Positions 17,495-26,664 of a DNA stretch of 64,000 nt are shown here, piece by piece; position 1 is the stretch's first letter; each line of letters opens with the position of its first letter. The notes under the pieces were generated by a model. The model did no database searches, was not told where the DNA came from, and worked only from the letters and a program-made list of their open reading frames with translations. A program made the position numbers and the translations under genes. Source of the stretch: Chelativorans sp. AA-79 (GTDB lineage: Bacteria; Pseudomonadota; Alphaproteobacteria; Rhizobiales; Rhizobiaceae). The DNA is taken from the NCBI RefSeq assembly GCF_029457495.1, contig NZ_CP120361.1, positions 4,542,001 through 4,606,000 on the forward strand, read 5' to 3'.

Positions 17495-18559
17495 TTGCCG
17501 CTCGAGCGAAAAGGCGGGGTGACGATCAGCCAGGTGGCGGAGGCCGCCGGGGTGGCGCGTTCCAGTGTGTCGCGTGCCTACACCAAGCCGCATATGCTGA
17601 GCCCGGAGACGGTCGAGCACATCAAGGCGGTGGCCGAGCGCATGGGCTATGTGCCCAATCACACGGCACGCGCGCTCAGCACGGGGCGCAACGGGAATAT
17701 CGCGCTTATCGTGCCCGATGTGGCCAACCCCTTCTTCCCTCCGCTGATCCGGGCGGCGCAGGTGGAGGCCGACCGGTTCGATTTCTGCGTCTTCCTCGGC
17801 AATTCCGACGAAGATCCCGAGAAGGAGGACAAGTTGCTCGGGCGCCTCTCCAGCCAGGTGGAGGGCGTCATTCTGGCTTCCCCCCGTCTTTCCGACAACC
17901 GCATTCTCGCGCATGCCTCGCTGAAGCCGATGGTGCTGATCAACCGCAATGTGGAAGGCATTCCGCGCGTCCTCATCGACAGCGGCATCGGCGTGGCGGA
18001 GGCCGCAAGACATCTCGCCGAGCTGGGCCACAAGCGCATCGTCTATGTCAGCGGGCCATCGGCATCCTGGTCGAACAAGCAGCGCCGCGCCGCCGTGCGC
18101 AAATCGGCCGCGGCACTCGGGCTGGAGCTCGGCATCCTCTCGGCCTCGGTGCCGAGCTTCGAAGCGGGGCTGCAGGCGGTGCCGTCCATCCTCGCCAGAA
18201 ATGCCACGGCTGCGATCGCCTTCGACGACGTCATGGCGCAGGGCATCCTGGCGGGCTTGGCCGCGCGGGACGTGGCCGTGCCGAAGGATTTCTCCGTTGT
18301 CGGCTGCGACGATGCGCTGGGTCCCCTGGTGCTGCCGCCCCTGACCACCGTATCCAGCAGGTCGGTGGAAGCCGGCAAGCTCGCCGTCTCCCTGCTCATG
18401 GAGATGCTGCAGTCGCGGGCTCTCACCGACGCCTCCTATGTGCTGGAGACGCATCTCGTCGTCAGAGGGACCACCGACGGAGCACGAGAAGCCCGGCATC
18501 GGCCGCCTGCGGCGGCCTCCGCCGATCAGGCGGGCGGGCGGGCGACCGGCGGAACGTAG
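17495..18559 (+). CDS. LacI-family regulator of the amino-sugar/ABC genes
   Basis: 354 residues. An N-terminal LacI helix-turn-helix (VTISQVAEAAGVARSSVSRAY, about residues 8-28) and hinge are followed by a periplasmic-binding-protein-like ligand domain (NIALIVPDVANPFF onward; CDDALGPLVLPPLTTV near the end). I chose TTG 17495 because GGAGAAG ends 4 bases upstream and the HTH begins a few residues later; an earlier in-frame start would add an untypical leader. Its stop lies 34 bases inside the convergent oxidoreductase gene. Likely targets: the two CAACCGGTTG sites. Confidence 0.88.
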   Translation: MPLERKGGVTISQVAEAAGVARSSVSRAYTKPHMLSPETVEHIKAVAERMGYVPNHTARALSTGRNGNIALIVPDVANPFFPPLIRAAQVEADRFDFCVFLGNSDEDPEKEDKLLGRLSSQVEGVILASPRLSDNRILAHASLKPMVLINRNVEGIPRVLIDSGIGVAEAARHLAELGHKRIVYVSGPSASWSNKQRRAAVRKSAAALGLELGILSASVPSFEAGLQAVPSILARNATAAIAFDDVMAQGILAGLAARDVAVPKDFSVVGCDDALGPLVLPPLTTVSSRSVEAGKLAVSLLMEMLQSRALTDASYVLETHLVVRGTTDGAREARHRPPAAASADQAGGRATGGT

Positions 18560-19770
18560 TCCTCAAGCTCCGGCGCCGGGAAGCGCACCGTCTGCCCCAG
18601 CTCCGCCGAGCGGTAGAGCGCCATCAGGATCTCCACCACCGCCACGCCGTCATGGAACGTCTCAAGCGGCTTCTCGCCCTTGCGGAAGCACTCGACCATG
18701 TGACGGTTCTCGTCCGTGTAACCGTAGACGCCGGGCTCGTCTTCCAGGACCGGCATCAGGCCCTGCTCGGCATTCTGCTTTTCCACCAGATCCTCGCCTT
18801 CCGAACCGGTGACGGCGCGGGACATGAAGACCTTGAGCCCGGTGCCGAGCGAATTGAACTCCATCGCATATTCGGGCCCCAGCAGCTCGAGCTGGATGCG
18901 CAGGCCGGCCCCCACATAGGCCCAGGACGTGGTGGCCTCGATCATCAGTTCGTTGCCGTTCTCGTCTTCGAGCTCCACCGTGCCGCGCGCAAAGTCCTCG
19001 GACGGACGGTTGCGGTAATCCACTTCCGAGCCATACCGCTGGCGGAGCGCATCCGCATAGTGCGGGCGCGTCCATTTGAGGTTGGCAACCGTGCCGTTGA
19101 CAGCCTTGACCTTGAGCGAGTCGCGCGGGGCGCCCGGCGCGGTCAGCAGGTGGCGCGCCACCTCCACGCTATGACACATCATGTCGGAAAGCACCCCGCC
19201 GCCCTGCTGGTCGCCCCTCCAGAACCAGGCCTCATGCGGACCGGAATGCTCTTCCGCGGCCCGGGCGAGATAAGGCCTGCCGGTGGTGGAGGCTGCGCGG
19301 CGCCAGATGATCTCCTTGCCGCGCAGGACCGGCGTGCAGAAGACCTGGTTCTCCAGATAGCCGTGATCGAGGTCCGCATCCTCCGCCAGGCGCAGCATCT
19401 CGCGGGCCTCCGCGACAGTCCGCGCAAGCGGCTTCTCGCAGGCGACGGCAAAGACCTTGCTGCGACCTGCCTTCACCTCCTCGTGCAGCGAGCGCATGAC
19501 ATCGAGGCGGGTGTGATTGGGCGAGAGAATCCAGACCGCATCGACGTCCTCGGCGCCGAACAGGCTCTCCAGGCTTTCATGAGCGGTGCAGGCGCCGAGC
19601 CCCAGTTCGTCCACCATGGCGACGATCTGGTCACGCTTCCCGGCGCTTCGGCTGTAGACGCCGGTCACCTCCACATTGCGCACGCCGACCATGGAGCGCA
19701 GATGGAATTGGGCAATGAAGCCGGAGCCGACAAATCCGATCCTGAGCTTCTCCTTCGACAGGTCCGTCAT
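18526..19770 (-). CDS. Gfo/Idh/MocA-family oxidoreductase
   Basis: 414 residues. A Rossmann NAD(P)-binding start, LRIGFVGSGFIAQFH, is followed by the ACEKPLART motif with the conserved EKP lysine, then GGGVLSDMMCHSVEVARHLL in the substrate domain. The family oxidises or reduces sugars and cyclitols. ATG 19770 follows GGGAGAGGAAG; ATG 19785 overlaps the lacI stop as ATGA and is an alternative start. It is the last gene of the ribose-type ABC operon, so it probably processes the imported compound, but the substrate is unknown. Its 3' end overlaps the convergent lacI gene at 17495 by 34 bases. Confidence 0.88.
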   Translation of the reverse strand: MTDLSKEKLRIGFVGSGFIAQFHLRSMVGVRNVEVTGVYSRSAGKRDQIVAMVDELGLGACTAHESLESLFGAEDVDAVWILSPNHTRLDVMRSLHEEVKAGRSKVFAVACEKPLARTVAEAREMLRLAEDADLDHGYLENQVFCTPVLRGKEIIWRRAASTTGRPYLARAAEEHSGPHEAWFWRGDQQGGGVLSDMMCHSVEVARHLLTAPGAPRDSLKVKAVNGTVANLKWTRPHYADALRQRYGSEVDYRNRPSEDFARGTVELEDENGNELMIEATTSWAYVGAGLRIQLELLGPEYAMEFNSLGTGLKVFMSRAVTGSEGEDLVEKQNAEQGLMPVLEDEPGVYGYTDENRHMVECFRKGEKPLETFHDGVAVVEILMALYRSAELGQTVRFPAPELEDYVPPVARPPA

Positions 19771-19781
19771 CTTCCTCTCCC

Positions 19782-20816
19782 TCATGCTGATTTCCGGTGG
19801 CTGCGCCGGCCGCGCATCGGCGCCGTCGAGCCCCGCGTCTGAAAGGCAGTCGGCATCATGATGATTTCGCCGACGTGGCTTTCGCCGCGCATGACCTCGA
19901 GAAGGAGGCGCATGGCTTCCCGGCCGATCGCGATGCGCGGCTGGCTCACCGTGGTGAGCGGCGGATAGAATGCCTGGCTCAGGAAGATGTCGTCGAAACC
20001 CACGACCGAAACGTCACCCGGCACGCCAAGCCCCATCACCCTCAATTCATTGATGGCGCCGAAGGCCATCTCGTCATTGGCGGCGAAGATCGCGGTCGGC
20101 GGCTCCGGCAAGGAGAAGAGCTCTCGGCAGAGCCGCTCGCCGGAGGGAAGGAGATAGTCGCCAATGACCTCGTAGCCCGCGGGGATTTTCAAACCGGCCG
20201 CGCCCATGGCCCGTCGGTAGCCCTCCCGCCGCAGCGTGGCCATGGTTTCCGGAACGGGCCCGGCGATATGGGCGATGCGCTTGTGGCCGAGCGAGATCAG
20301 GTGCTCCACCGCTTCGCGAGCAGCCCCGGTATTGTCGATCATGACATGCGGAAAGCCACTGTGCTCGATCGGCTCCAGCGCCACGACGACAGGCAGCGCG
20401 GCCAGGTCCTGCGGCAGGACGTCATCCTCCGGCAGCTTGCCGGTGATGAGGATCATCCCGTCCGCGTGGCCGTCCCGCAGCATGTTGAAATATTCGATCT
20501 CGCGCTCGGGGTTGTTCTCGGTATTGCCCATGAGCACGGAATAGCCGGCCTCGCGCGCGGCCGCCTCCACACCCTTCATGATGTCGAGATAGAAGGGGTT
20601 ACCGACGTCGCGCACCACCAGGAGAACGGCCATCGAGCGCTGCGTGCGCAGATTGCGGGCGCTGACATTGGGCCGGTAGTTGAGGCGCCGGGCCGCTTCA
20701 CGGATGCGGCTGCGCGTCGGCTCCGCCACCAGCCCGGAATCGCTCAGCGCGCGCGACACGGTCGCCGGCGAAACGCCGAGCGCTGCCGCGATGTCCTTGA
20801 TCCTGGCTCTGCTCAT
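19782..20816 (-). CDS. LacI-family regulator of the ribose-type ABC operon
   Basis: 344 residues. The HTH is [22 protein letters not shown] at the N-terminus; the ligand domain begins [21 protein letters not shown] and contains [22 protein letters not shown]. The frame is open far upstream, but the start at 20816 fits the HTH and overlaps the permease stop as ATGA. Being inside the operon, with a perfect palindrome (25412-25425) in front of its first gene, suggests an autoregulated repressor. Confidence 0.9.
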   Translation of the reverse strand: MSRARIKDIAAALGVSPATVSRALSDSGLVAEPTRSRIREAARRLNYRPNVSARNLRTQRSMAVLLVVRDVGNPFYLDIMKGVEAAAREAGYSVLMGNTENNPEREIEYFNMLRDGHADGMILITGKLPEDDVLPQDLAALPVVVALEPIEHSGFPHVMIDNTGAAREAVEHLISLGHKRIAHIAGPVPETMATLRREGYRRAMGAAGLKIPAGYEVIGDYLLPSGERLCRELFSLPEPPTAIFAANDEMAFGAINELRVMGLGVPGDVSVVGFDDIFLSQAFYPPLTTVSQPRIAIGREAMRLLLEVMRGESHVGEIIMMPTAFQTRGSTAPMRGRRSHRKSA

Positions 20817-21805
20817 GCGCGCATGGCCCGCCCGCGACCATAGAACATCATGAGGATAAGAAGCGTGACGCCGAAGATCATCTGGCGCCCTGATTCGTCG
20901 ATGTTGATGGTGGTGAGGATGCTTTGGAGGATGACGAGCAGCACGGCGCCCGCCATCGTGCCCGTATAGCCGCCCTTGCCGCCGGAAAGGGGCGTACCGC
21001 CCAGTACCACGGCGATGATGGAGGGCAGCATGTAGAGCTCTCCCACATTGGCGAAGGAGGTGCCCGCATAGCCGATCAGGCAGAGCCCGGCCAGAGCCGC
21101 GAAGGCGCCCGAAAGGGCAAAGAGCGAGATGCGGATGAGCCGCACCGGAACGCCGGCCAGCATGGCGGCCTGCTCGTTGGAGCCTACGGCATAAACGCGG
21201 TAGCCGAAGACGGTGCGCCTGAGGAGGAAAGCCATCACCAGGCCGATCAGCACCCAGAGCCATATGATGCCCGGCAGCCCGAGCAGAAACGGCCGGGTGA
21301 CGAATTCGGACAAGGCAGGTGCGGCCCGCCCCGACGGCACGCCCTGGCGGATGACGACAAGCAGACCCTGCAGCACGCCAAGCATACCGAGCGTCATCAC
21401 GAGCGGGGGAATGCGCAGCAGCGTCACGCCGATCCCATTGAAGGTGCCGACGAGCGCGCCTGCCGCAACACAGGCGAAGATCGCGGGCAGGATGCCGGCA
21501 TCCGAGCCGCTCATCGCATTGCCGGCAAGGATCGCGCTCAGCGAGACGACGCCGCCCACGGAAAGGTCTATGCCCTCGCGCCCGCCAAGGATCACGAGAT
21601 TCTGCCCCGCCGCCACGATGCCCAGGAGCGCCGCCACGATCAGAAGACGCAGGATCTGCTGCAGCGAGGCGAAGCCCGGCGACAGAACCTCTCCGAGTGC
21701 AAGCAGGAGCACGATCAGCACCAGTGCCACGACGAGCGGCTGCCGCATCAAGTTCGCCGGCGAAATGCGCGACGCTTCCTCCCTGCCCGCCGCTTCCACG
21801 CTCAT
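20813..21805 (-). CDS. ABC permease, RbsC type (second)
   Basis: 330 residues and about 8-10 predicted membrane segments. The BPD_transp_2 family signature is GREGIDLSVGGVVSLSAILAGN, and later AVVLGGTPLSGGKGGYTGTM. The start at 21805 (MSVEAAGREE) overlaps the preceding permease stop as ATGA; the frame is open further upstream but that part is not coding. It pairs with the permease at 21802 as a likely heterodimer. Part of a ribose/galactose/inositol-class importer; the exact sugar is unknown. Confidence 0.92.
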   Translation of the reverse strand: MSVEAAGREEASRISPANLMRQPLVVALVLIVLLLALGEVLSPGFASLQQILRLLIVAALLGIVAAGQNLVILGGREGIDLSVGGVVSLSAILAGNAMSGSDAGILPAIFACVAAGALVGTFNGIGVTLLRIPPLVMTLGMLGVLQGLLVVIRQGVPSGRAAPALSEFVTRPFLLGLPGIIWLWVLIGLVMAFLLRRTVFGYRVYAVGSNEQAAMLAGVPVRLIRISLFALSGAFAALAGLCLIGYAGTSFANVGELYMLPSIIAVVLGGTPLSGGKGGYTGTMAGAVLLVILQSILTTINIDESGRQMIFGVTLLILMMFYGRGRAMRA

Positions 21806-22794
21806 GCCCGCGCCCTCCGCGTGACCATGATGCCCAGCATCAGAGCGATGAGAATCGCGAGCCCTTGGACCAGATTCTGCCACTGGGAGGGCGTGCCGGC
21901 ATAGAAGACGAGGGAGCTGATGAGCCCGATGATCAGCGCCCCGAGCACCGACCCCAGGACCGAGCCGCGTCCGCCGGAAAGAGCCGTACCGCCAAGTACG
22001 ACGGCGGCGACCGAATAAAGCGTCATCGCGCCGCCCACCAGCGGATCGCCGCTTGCCGTGTCGCCGGTGATGCAGAGCGCGGCCAAGGCCGAGAACAGGC
22101 CACAGAGCATATATCCCTTGACGCGGATCGCCGTGACCGGCAGACCGCCTTGGAATGCCTTGAACGCGTCGTCGCCGACGGCCAGCATCTGCACCACCAG
22201 CCTGGTGCGGGTGGCGGCCACCAGGATGACCGCCAGGGCGGCCACCACATAGAAGACGAAGGGGATCTCGAAGAACCGGCCGCCATAGGTCCGCCAGTAG
22301 GCGTCCGGGGCGGGCGTGCCGGCCACCGGCAGCACATAGAGCGCCATCCCGGTGAAGAGAATGCTCGTGGCGAAGGTGGCGACGATCGCCTGCAGGCGCA
22401 GCACCGCCACCACAAAGCCGTTCAGGAGGCCGCAGGCCAGCCCCGTCATGACCCCGACCGCACAGGCCGCGAGCACGGCTATCCCGCCGCCGCCCCACTG
22501 CTCCATGAGAACAATGATGACGCAGTTGACGAGCGAGAGGATCGCCCCCACGGACAGGTCGATATCGGCCGCATAGACGACATAGGTCTGGGCGACCGCA
22601 AGCAGCATCAGCGCGAGATAGGTGCTGATCAGTCCGGTGATCGCACGGAAACCGAGGCTGTTCGGCTGGAACCAGCCGTTCAGCGCCAGGAGCGCGACGA
22701 GGATGATCAATGCCGGCAGGAACGGGAAGCGCTCCACCAACCCGGCAAGGCCGGAACGGGAGGACCCCCGCCTTATCGTCTCGGTCGCGCTCAT
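21802..22794 (-). CDS. ABC permease, RbsC type (first)
   Basis: 330 residues, hydrophobic, with a charged N-terminal tail before helix 1. The family motif AADIDLSVGAILSLVNCVI is seen near residue 85, and AVVLGGTALSGGRGSVLGSV in the C-terminal third. Start ATG 22794 overlaps the ATPase stop by one base (TGATG), and its stop overlaps the next permease by 4 bases. Operons with two different RbsC-type permeases usually form a heterodimeric channel. Confidence 0.92.
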   Translation of the reverse strand: MSATETIRRGSSRSGLAGLVERFPFLPALIILVALLALNGWFQPNSLGFRAITGLISTYLALMLLAVAQTYVVYAADIDLSVGAILSLVNCVIIVLMEQWGGGGIAVLAACAVGVMTGLACGLLNGFVVAVLRLQAIVATFATSILFTGMALYVLPVAGTPAPDAYWRTYGGRFFEIPFVFYVVAALAVILVAATRTRLVVQMLAVGDDAFKAFQGGLPVTAIRVKGYMLCGLFSALAALCITGDTASGDPLVGGAMTLYSVAAVVLGGTALSGGRGSVLGSVLGALIIGLISSLVFYAGTPSQWQNLVQGLAILIALMLGIMVTRRARA

Positions 22795-24299
22795 CAGGCG
22801 GCCTCATATGCGGCGTGATAGAGATTGTAGCGGGTGCGGTCCGCGCCCTTGAGCTCGCGGCTTACCGAACCGCTGTTGAAAACCAGAATGCGGTCCGCGT
22901 TGGCGAGCAGTTCGGCATCCTCCGACGAATAGAGCACGATGCCCATGCCCTCCGCGGCGAGCGAGCGGATCAGCACGAAGAGGTCGCTCTTGGCCTGCAG
23001 ATCGATGCCCTTCGTGGGGTCGTCGAGCAAAAGCACATCCGGCCGGTCGATCAGCCAGCGGGCGATGACGATCTTCTGCTGGTTGCCGCCTGAGAGGGCG
23101 TTCACCGGCTGATCGAAGCCGGCAAAGCGCGTCTTAAGGGCAGAAAGCGGCTTTGCCGCACGCTCGCGCAGGCTCCCCGGCCGCACCAGCGAGAGCTTGT
23201 TGCGCAGGAAATGGATCGGTGTGACGTTCTCCAGGATGGGTCTGCCATGCACCACGCCATCACGCCCCCGGTCGCCGGAGACATAGGCGAGCCCGCAGCG
23301 GATCGCCTCGCGCGGAGAGCGCAGCGTCCGCACTGCACCCTTCACCTGGATCGTGCCCTGGGCGGCCGGGCTGATGCCGAAAATCGAGCGCAGCAAGGCC
23401 GACTGGCCCTGACCGTGCAGGCCGCCGAGACCCAAAATCTCGCCGCGCCGCACCTCGAAGCCGACACCGGCGAAGCCTTGCCCGCCCAAGTCTTTTACGG
23501 AGAGCACGACCTCGCCCCCCGCCTCCGCGGCTTCAGGCGGAGCGCCACCGATTTCCGCCGGCCCGCCGGTTTCCCCGATCATCAAGCGGATGATGCTCGC
23601 CGGATCGGTTTCGGAAATCAATGACGTAGCCACCGTCTCGCCGTCGCGGATGACGGTCACGCGGTCTCCGATGGCGAAGATCTCGTCCATGCGGTGGGAG
23701 ATGAAGACGATGGCCCGGCCTTCGGCTTTCAACGCGCGCAGGACCTCGAAGAACCGTTCCACCTGGGAGCGGTCGAGGGAGGAGGTCGGCTCGTCGAATA
23801 TGAGAATGGGCGCCTCGGTGGCGAGCGTCTTCATGATCTCGACGAGTTGGCGCTGGTCCTCACGCAGATGCTCCACCGGCATGTCTGCCGAGAAGCCTTC
23901 GCCGGCCACATCCGCAAAGCGGGCGATATAGCGCTCGGCCACCGTGTTCAGCTGGTCGCGGTCGACGAAAATGCTGCCTTTGCCCGGCAGTTCGGGCAGA
24001 CCGATATTCTCCGCCACGCTGCGGTGGGCGGCAAGGCTCAGTTCCTGATAGAAGGTCGCAATACCGAGTGCCCGCGCAGCGCGCGGCCCGTCGATGGAGA
24101 CCGGCTTGCCGTCGATCAGCACCTCGCCCGCATCGGGACGCACGCTGCCGGCGACGATCTTGCAGAGCGTGCTCTTGCCCGAACCGTTCGAGCCGATGAG
24201 CACGTGGACCTCGCCTTCCCTGAGGTCGAAATCACCCCGGCTGAGCGCAACGGTCGCGCCGTAGGTTTTGCGCGCGCCGCGAATCGTGAGTTTAGACAT
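22794..24299 (-). CDS. ABC importer ATPase, RbsA type (two nucleotide domains)
   Basis: 501 residues with tandem ABC domains. Domain 1: Walker A IGSNGSGKST, unusual signature LREDQRQLVEI and Walker B ILIFDEPTSSLD. Domain 2: degenerate Walker A GLHGQGQSALL, which lacks the lysine as in RbsA/MglA, canonical signature LSGGNQQKIVIARW and LLLDDPTKGID. The start at 24299 (MSKLTIRGARKTYG) was chosen by homology; the open frame extends upstream without support. It drives the RbsC pair and the binding protein at 24365. Confidence 0.93.
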   Translation of the reverse strand: MSKLTIRGARKTYGATVALSRGDFDLREGEVHVLIGSNGSGKSTLCKIVAGSVRPDAGEVLIDGKPVSIDGPRAARALGIATFYQELSLAAHRSVAENIGLPELPGKGSIFVDRDQLNTVAERYIARFADVAGEGFSADMPVEHLREDQRQLVEIMKTLATEAPILIFDEPTSSLDRSQVERFFEVLRALKAEGRAIVFISHRMDEIFAIGDRVTVIRDGETVATSLISETDPASIIRLMIGETGGPAEIGGAPPEAAEAGGEVVLSVKDLGGQGFAGVGFEVRRGEILGLGGLHGQGQSALLRSIFGISPAAQGTIQVKGAVRTLRSPREAIRCGLAYVSGDRGRDGVVHGRPILENVTPIHFLRNKLSLVRPGSLRERAAKPLSALKTRFAGFDQPVNALSGGNQQKIVIARWLIDRPDVLLLDDPTKGIDLQAKSDLFVLIRSLAAEGMGIVLYSSEDAELLANADRILVFNSGSVSRELKGADRTRYNLYHAAYEAA

Positions 24300-24364
24300 G
24301 GGCGGACACCTGGGACGCGGAAGCACGCCCGCAAACGAGCGCGCTCCCGCTTCGGAGGAGGAGC

Positions 24365-25390
24365 TTACTTGAAGAGCGCCTCGGCTTCTTCGATGGAAAG
24401 CGAGTCCGTATAGGAATAATAACCCGGCTTCCCCTCGAGCTCGGCGTGGATCTCCTCCACATTGTCCTTGTCGATGAACGGGATATCCAGATAGAGCGCG
24501 TTGCCGTACTGCCCGGCATCCGCCGGCTCCTTGAGCTCGCGGCCCTGCAGCATGAAGACGGCGACGTTCAGCGCACTCGCCATCACGCCGGGAGGATTGA
24601 CCGAAGCGCCGGAATTCAAGTCGTTCTCGACCCAGAGATCGATGAAGTCCTTGCGGATCTCGCCCGTCGCGGCGATCTGGTCCGTCTTTCCGGCATCCAT
24701 GATCGAGCGCCAGGCGCCCGCCGCCATGCCGTCCTGCACCCACACGCCGTCGATATCCGGATAGGTGGCGAGGATGTTCTGCATGGCCTGCTGGCCCTGC
24801 GCCTGATCCCAGTTGGCGTTCACCTCGTTCACGACCTTGATGTCGGGGTATTCCTCAAAGACGCTGCGATAGCCGGCAACGCGCATCTCGTTCGCCGGAT
24901 GGCCGGCGACGCCGTTGATGGCGACCACCTCGCCCTCGCCGCCGAGCGTCTCGGCAAGCCACTTGGCGCCGGCCGCACCCCAGGCGGTCTGGTCGATTCC
25001 AACATAGATCGCGTCCTGCGAGGAGACCTCGGCATCCGTGGAGATCACCAGGATCCCCGCTTCCTTGGCCTGTGCGAAGACAGGGTCGAACGCCGTCGGG
25101 CTGTTCGGGTTGATGATGATGGCGTCAACGCCCTGGTTGATGAAATTGCGCACATGGGCGATCTGGCCGGGCACGTCGACATTGGCGCTCTGCACGACCA
25201 CCTCGACATTCACGCCCCGTTCCGCCCACTTCTTGGCGGCTTCCTGCGCCTCCTCGATCATCTGCGTGCGCCACTCGCTGCCCACCCAGCCGTTCGAGAG
25301 GCCAATCGTGAAGTCCTGCGCGCCGGCGCCGAACGCCGAAAGCATCAAAGCGCCGGCAGCCGCGGCAAGAATTGCGGGTTTCTTGGTCAT
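24365..25390 (-). CDS. ABC sugar-binding protein, ribose/galactose class
   Basis: 341 residues with a Sec signal peptide (MTKKPAILAAAAGALMLSAF, cleavage near GAQ at 25) and a type-I periplasmic binding fold: FTIGLSNGWVGSEWR, INQGVDAIIINPNSP, VAINGVAGHPANEMR, VWVQDGMAAGA. ATG 25390 follows GGAGGAGAAG. It is the first gene of a six-gene operon (binding protein, ATPase, two permeases, LacI, oxidoreductase). A perfect operator-like palindrome lies 22 bases upstream of the start codon. Confidence 0.92.
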   Translation of the reverse strand: MTKKPAILAAAAGALMLSAFGAGAQDFTIGLSNGWVGSEWRTQMIEEAQEAAKKWAERGVNVEVVVQSANVDVPGQIAHVRNFINQGVDAIIINPNSPTAFDPVFAQAKEAGILVISTDAEVSSQDAIYVGIDQTAWGAAGAKWLAETLGGEGEVVAINGVAGHPANEMRVAGYRSVFEEYPDIKVVNEVNANWDQAQGQQAMQNILATYPDIDGVWVQDGMAAGAWRSIMDAGKTDQIAATGEIRKDFIDLWVENDLNSGASVNPPGVMASALNVAVFMLQGRELKEPADAGQYGNALYLDIPFIDKDNVEEIHAELEGKPGYYSYTDSLSIEEAEALFK

Positions 25391-25411
25391 CTTCTCCTCC
25401 ACTGAGCCCGA

Positions 25412-25425
25412 TGAAATCGATTTCA
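25412..25425. promoter_or_regulatory. LacI-type operator before the ribose-type ABC operon
   Basis: TGAAATCGATTTCA, a perfect 14-bp palindrome with central CG, 22 bases upstream of the binding-protein start codon. This position would block initiation or elongation from the operon promoter. The operon-encoded LacI protein at 19782 is the obvious ligand. The sequence differs from the CAACCGGTTG operators, fitting two distinct LacI regulators. Confidence 0.78.
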
Positions 25426-25628
25426 ATAGAGATTGTGTAGCAGAAGTCGAAGCGCTGTTCCAGAGGAAGACGGAGGATTTCCACCTGCCGCGGCACAACT
25501 TCCAGCGCTCCCCGAGCATCCGCTTTCGGCGGATGGATCAGTGAGGGACTGCGCCGGCATATGCGTTTGCCTGCGCCTCGCGGGGAGGGCCGCGGAACAA
25601 ATCGCGCAGTTCCGGCACCTTCGTCGGC

Positions 25629-26654
25629 CTAGACCACGTTCTCGCGCCCGCCCGTTTCGGCGGAGCGGAGCAGCGCGTCGATCAGACGGTGCACCTTCAA
25701 GGCCTCGCGCCCGCTCACTTTCGGCTGCCGGTCTTCCTCGATCGCATCGAGGAAATCCGTGAGCACCGCGCGGTGATGATCGTGCGGAAAGGCCATGGGA
25801 TCAGCACCCGCGCCGCCGCCTGGCACACCGTCATCCTGCCGCACCTCCGTGCCGTCGTGAAACTGTGCGAGCAGCGCCGTTCCCTCGATGCGGGCGGTCC
25901 CCTTCGTGCCGATCAACTCGACCGAATCCGGCGTGCCGGGATAGGCGCAGGTGGTAGCGCTGATGGTGCCGATCGCACCATTGGCGAAGCGGAACGCGCC
26001 GGCGGCGAGATCCTCCGTCTCCATGCGGTGGACGGGGGTGGTGACTGCGTATGCAGTGACTTCCTCCGGAAGCCCGGCGAGCGAAATCAGGAGGTCGAGC
26101 GTGTGAATGCCCTGGGTGAGCAGAACGCCGCCGCCGTCGCGCGCCTTGGTGCCGCGGCCGGGCTCGTCGTAATAGCTTTGGGGGCGCCAGTTCGCGAGCT
26201 TGGCGGATGCTCCGACCAGGTCACCCAGCCTGCCCTCCGCGATCAGCCGGGCAAGCGCGGTGTTTACCGGCCGGAAGCGATGCTGCAGCACGACCCCGAG
26301 CTTGACGCCCGCATGCTCCGCCGACTCGACCATCCGCCGGGCACGGTCCGTCGAGATCTCCAGCGGCTTCTCGACAAGCACATGCTTGCCGGCTTTCGCC
26401 GCCGGCTCCGCCAGATCGAGATGCGCGTTGGGCGGTGTCAGCACCATCACCGCATCGATGGAGCCATCCTCAAAGACCGGATCGATCTCATGGACGACCG
26501 GCAAACCCCAGAGCTCGGAGAAGGCGTTGCGGCGTGTTTCGGTGGGACTGTAGGCGGCCGCCACCTCGACGCGGTCCTGCAGATCGAGCAGGCTCTTGGC
26601 ATGGGGCGTGGATGCCATGCCAAGGCCGATGACTGCAATGCGCTTCCTCCTCAA
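25629..26654 (-). CDS. Gfo/Idh/MocA-family oxidoreductase in the uxuBA operon
   Basis: 341 residues. Rossmann start KRIAVIGLGMASTPHAKSL; LVEKPLEIS carries the EKP lysine near residue 95, and DGGGVLLTQGIHTLDLLISL lies in the substrate domain. Start is TTG 26654, 5-6 bases after GGGAGGAAG; no nearby ATG fits the Rossmann motif. It begins 10 bases after the uxuA stop, so it is cotranscribed with uxuB and uxuA. A role in oxidising a uronate or related sugar acid is inferred from context only. Confidence 0.88.
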   Translation of the reverse strand: MRRKRIAVIGLGMASTPHAKSLLDLQDRVEVAAAYSPTETRRNAFSELWGLPVVHEIDPVFEDGSIDAVMVLTPPNAHLDLAEPAAKAGKHVLVEKPLEISTDRARRMVESAEHAGVKLGVVLQHRFRPVNTALARLIAEGRLGDLVGASAKLANWRPQSYYDEPGRGTKARDGGGVLLTQGIHTLDLLISLAGLPEEVTAYAVTTPVHRMETEDLAAGAFRFANGAIGTISATTCAYPGTPDSVELIGTKGTARIEGTALLAQFHDGTEVRQDDGVPGGGAGADPMAFPHDHHRAVLTDFLDAIEEDRQPKVSGREALKVHRLIDALLRSAETGGRENVV

Positions 26655-26664
26655 GGCTTCCTCC

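Noticed and set aside
21805..22807. Upstream extension of the RbsC-type permease frame, which would make a 664-residue fusion
   Set aside because: The extension overlaps the other permease gene on the same strand and translates to non-membrane, arginine-rich sequence.
24300..24364. A hairpin between the ribose-type binding protein and its ATPase gene like the other three
   Set aside because: Only a 5-bp outer stem (GAAGC/GCTTC) and scattered pairs; not comparable with the perfect stems elsewhere.
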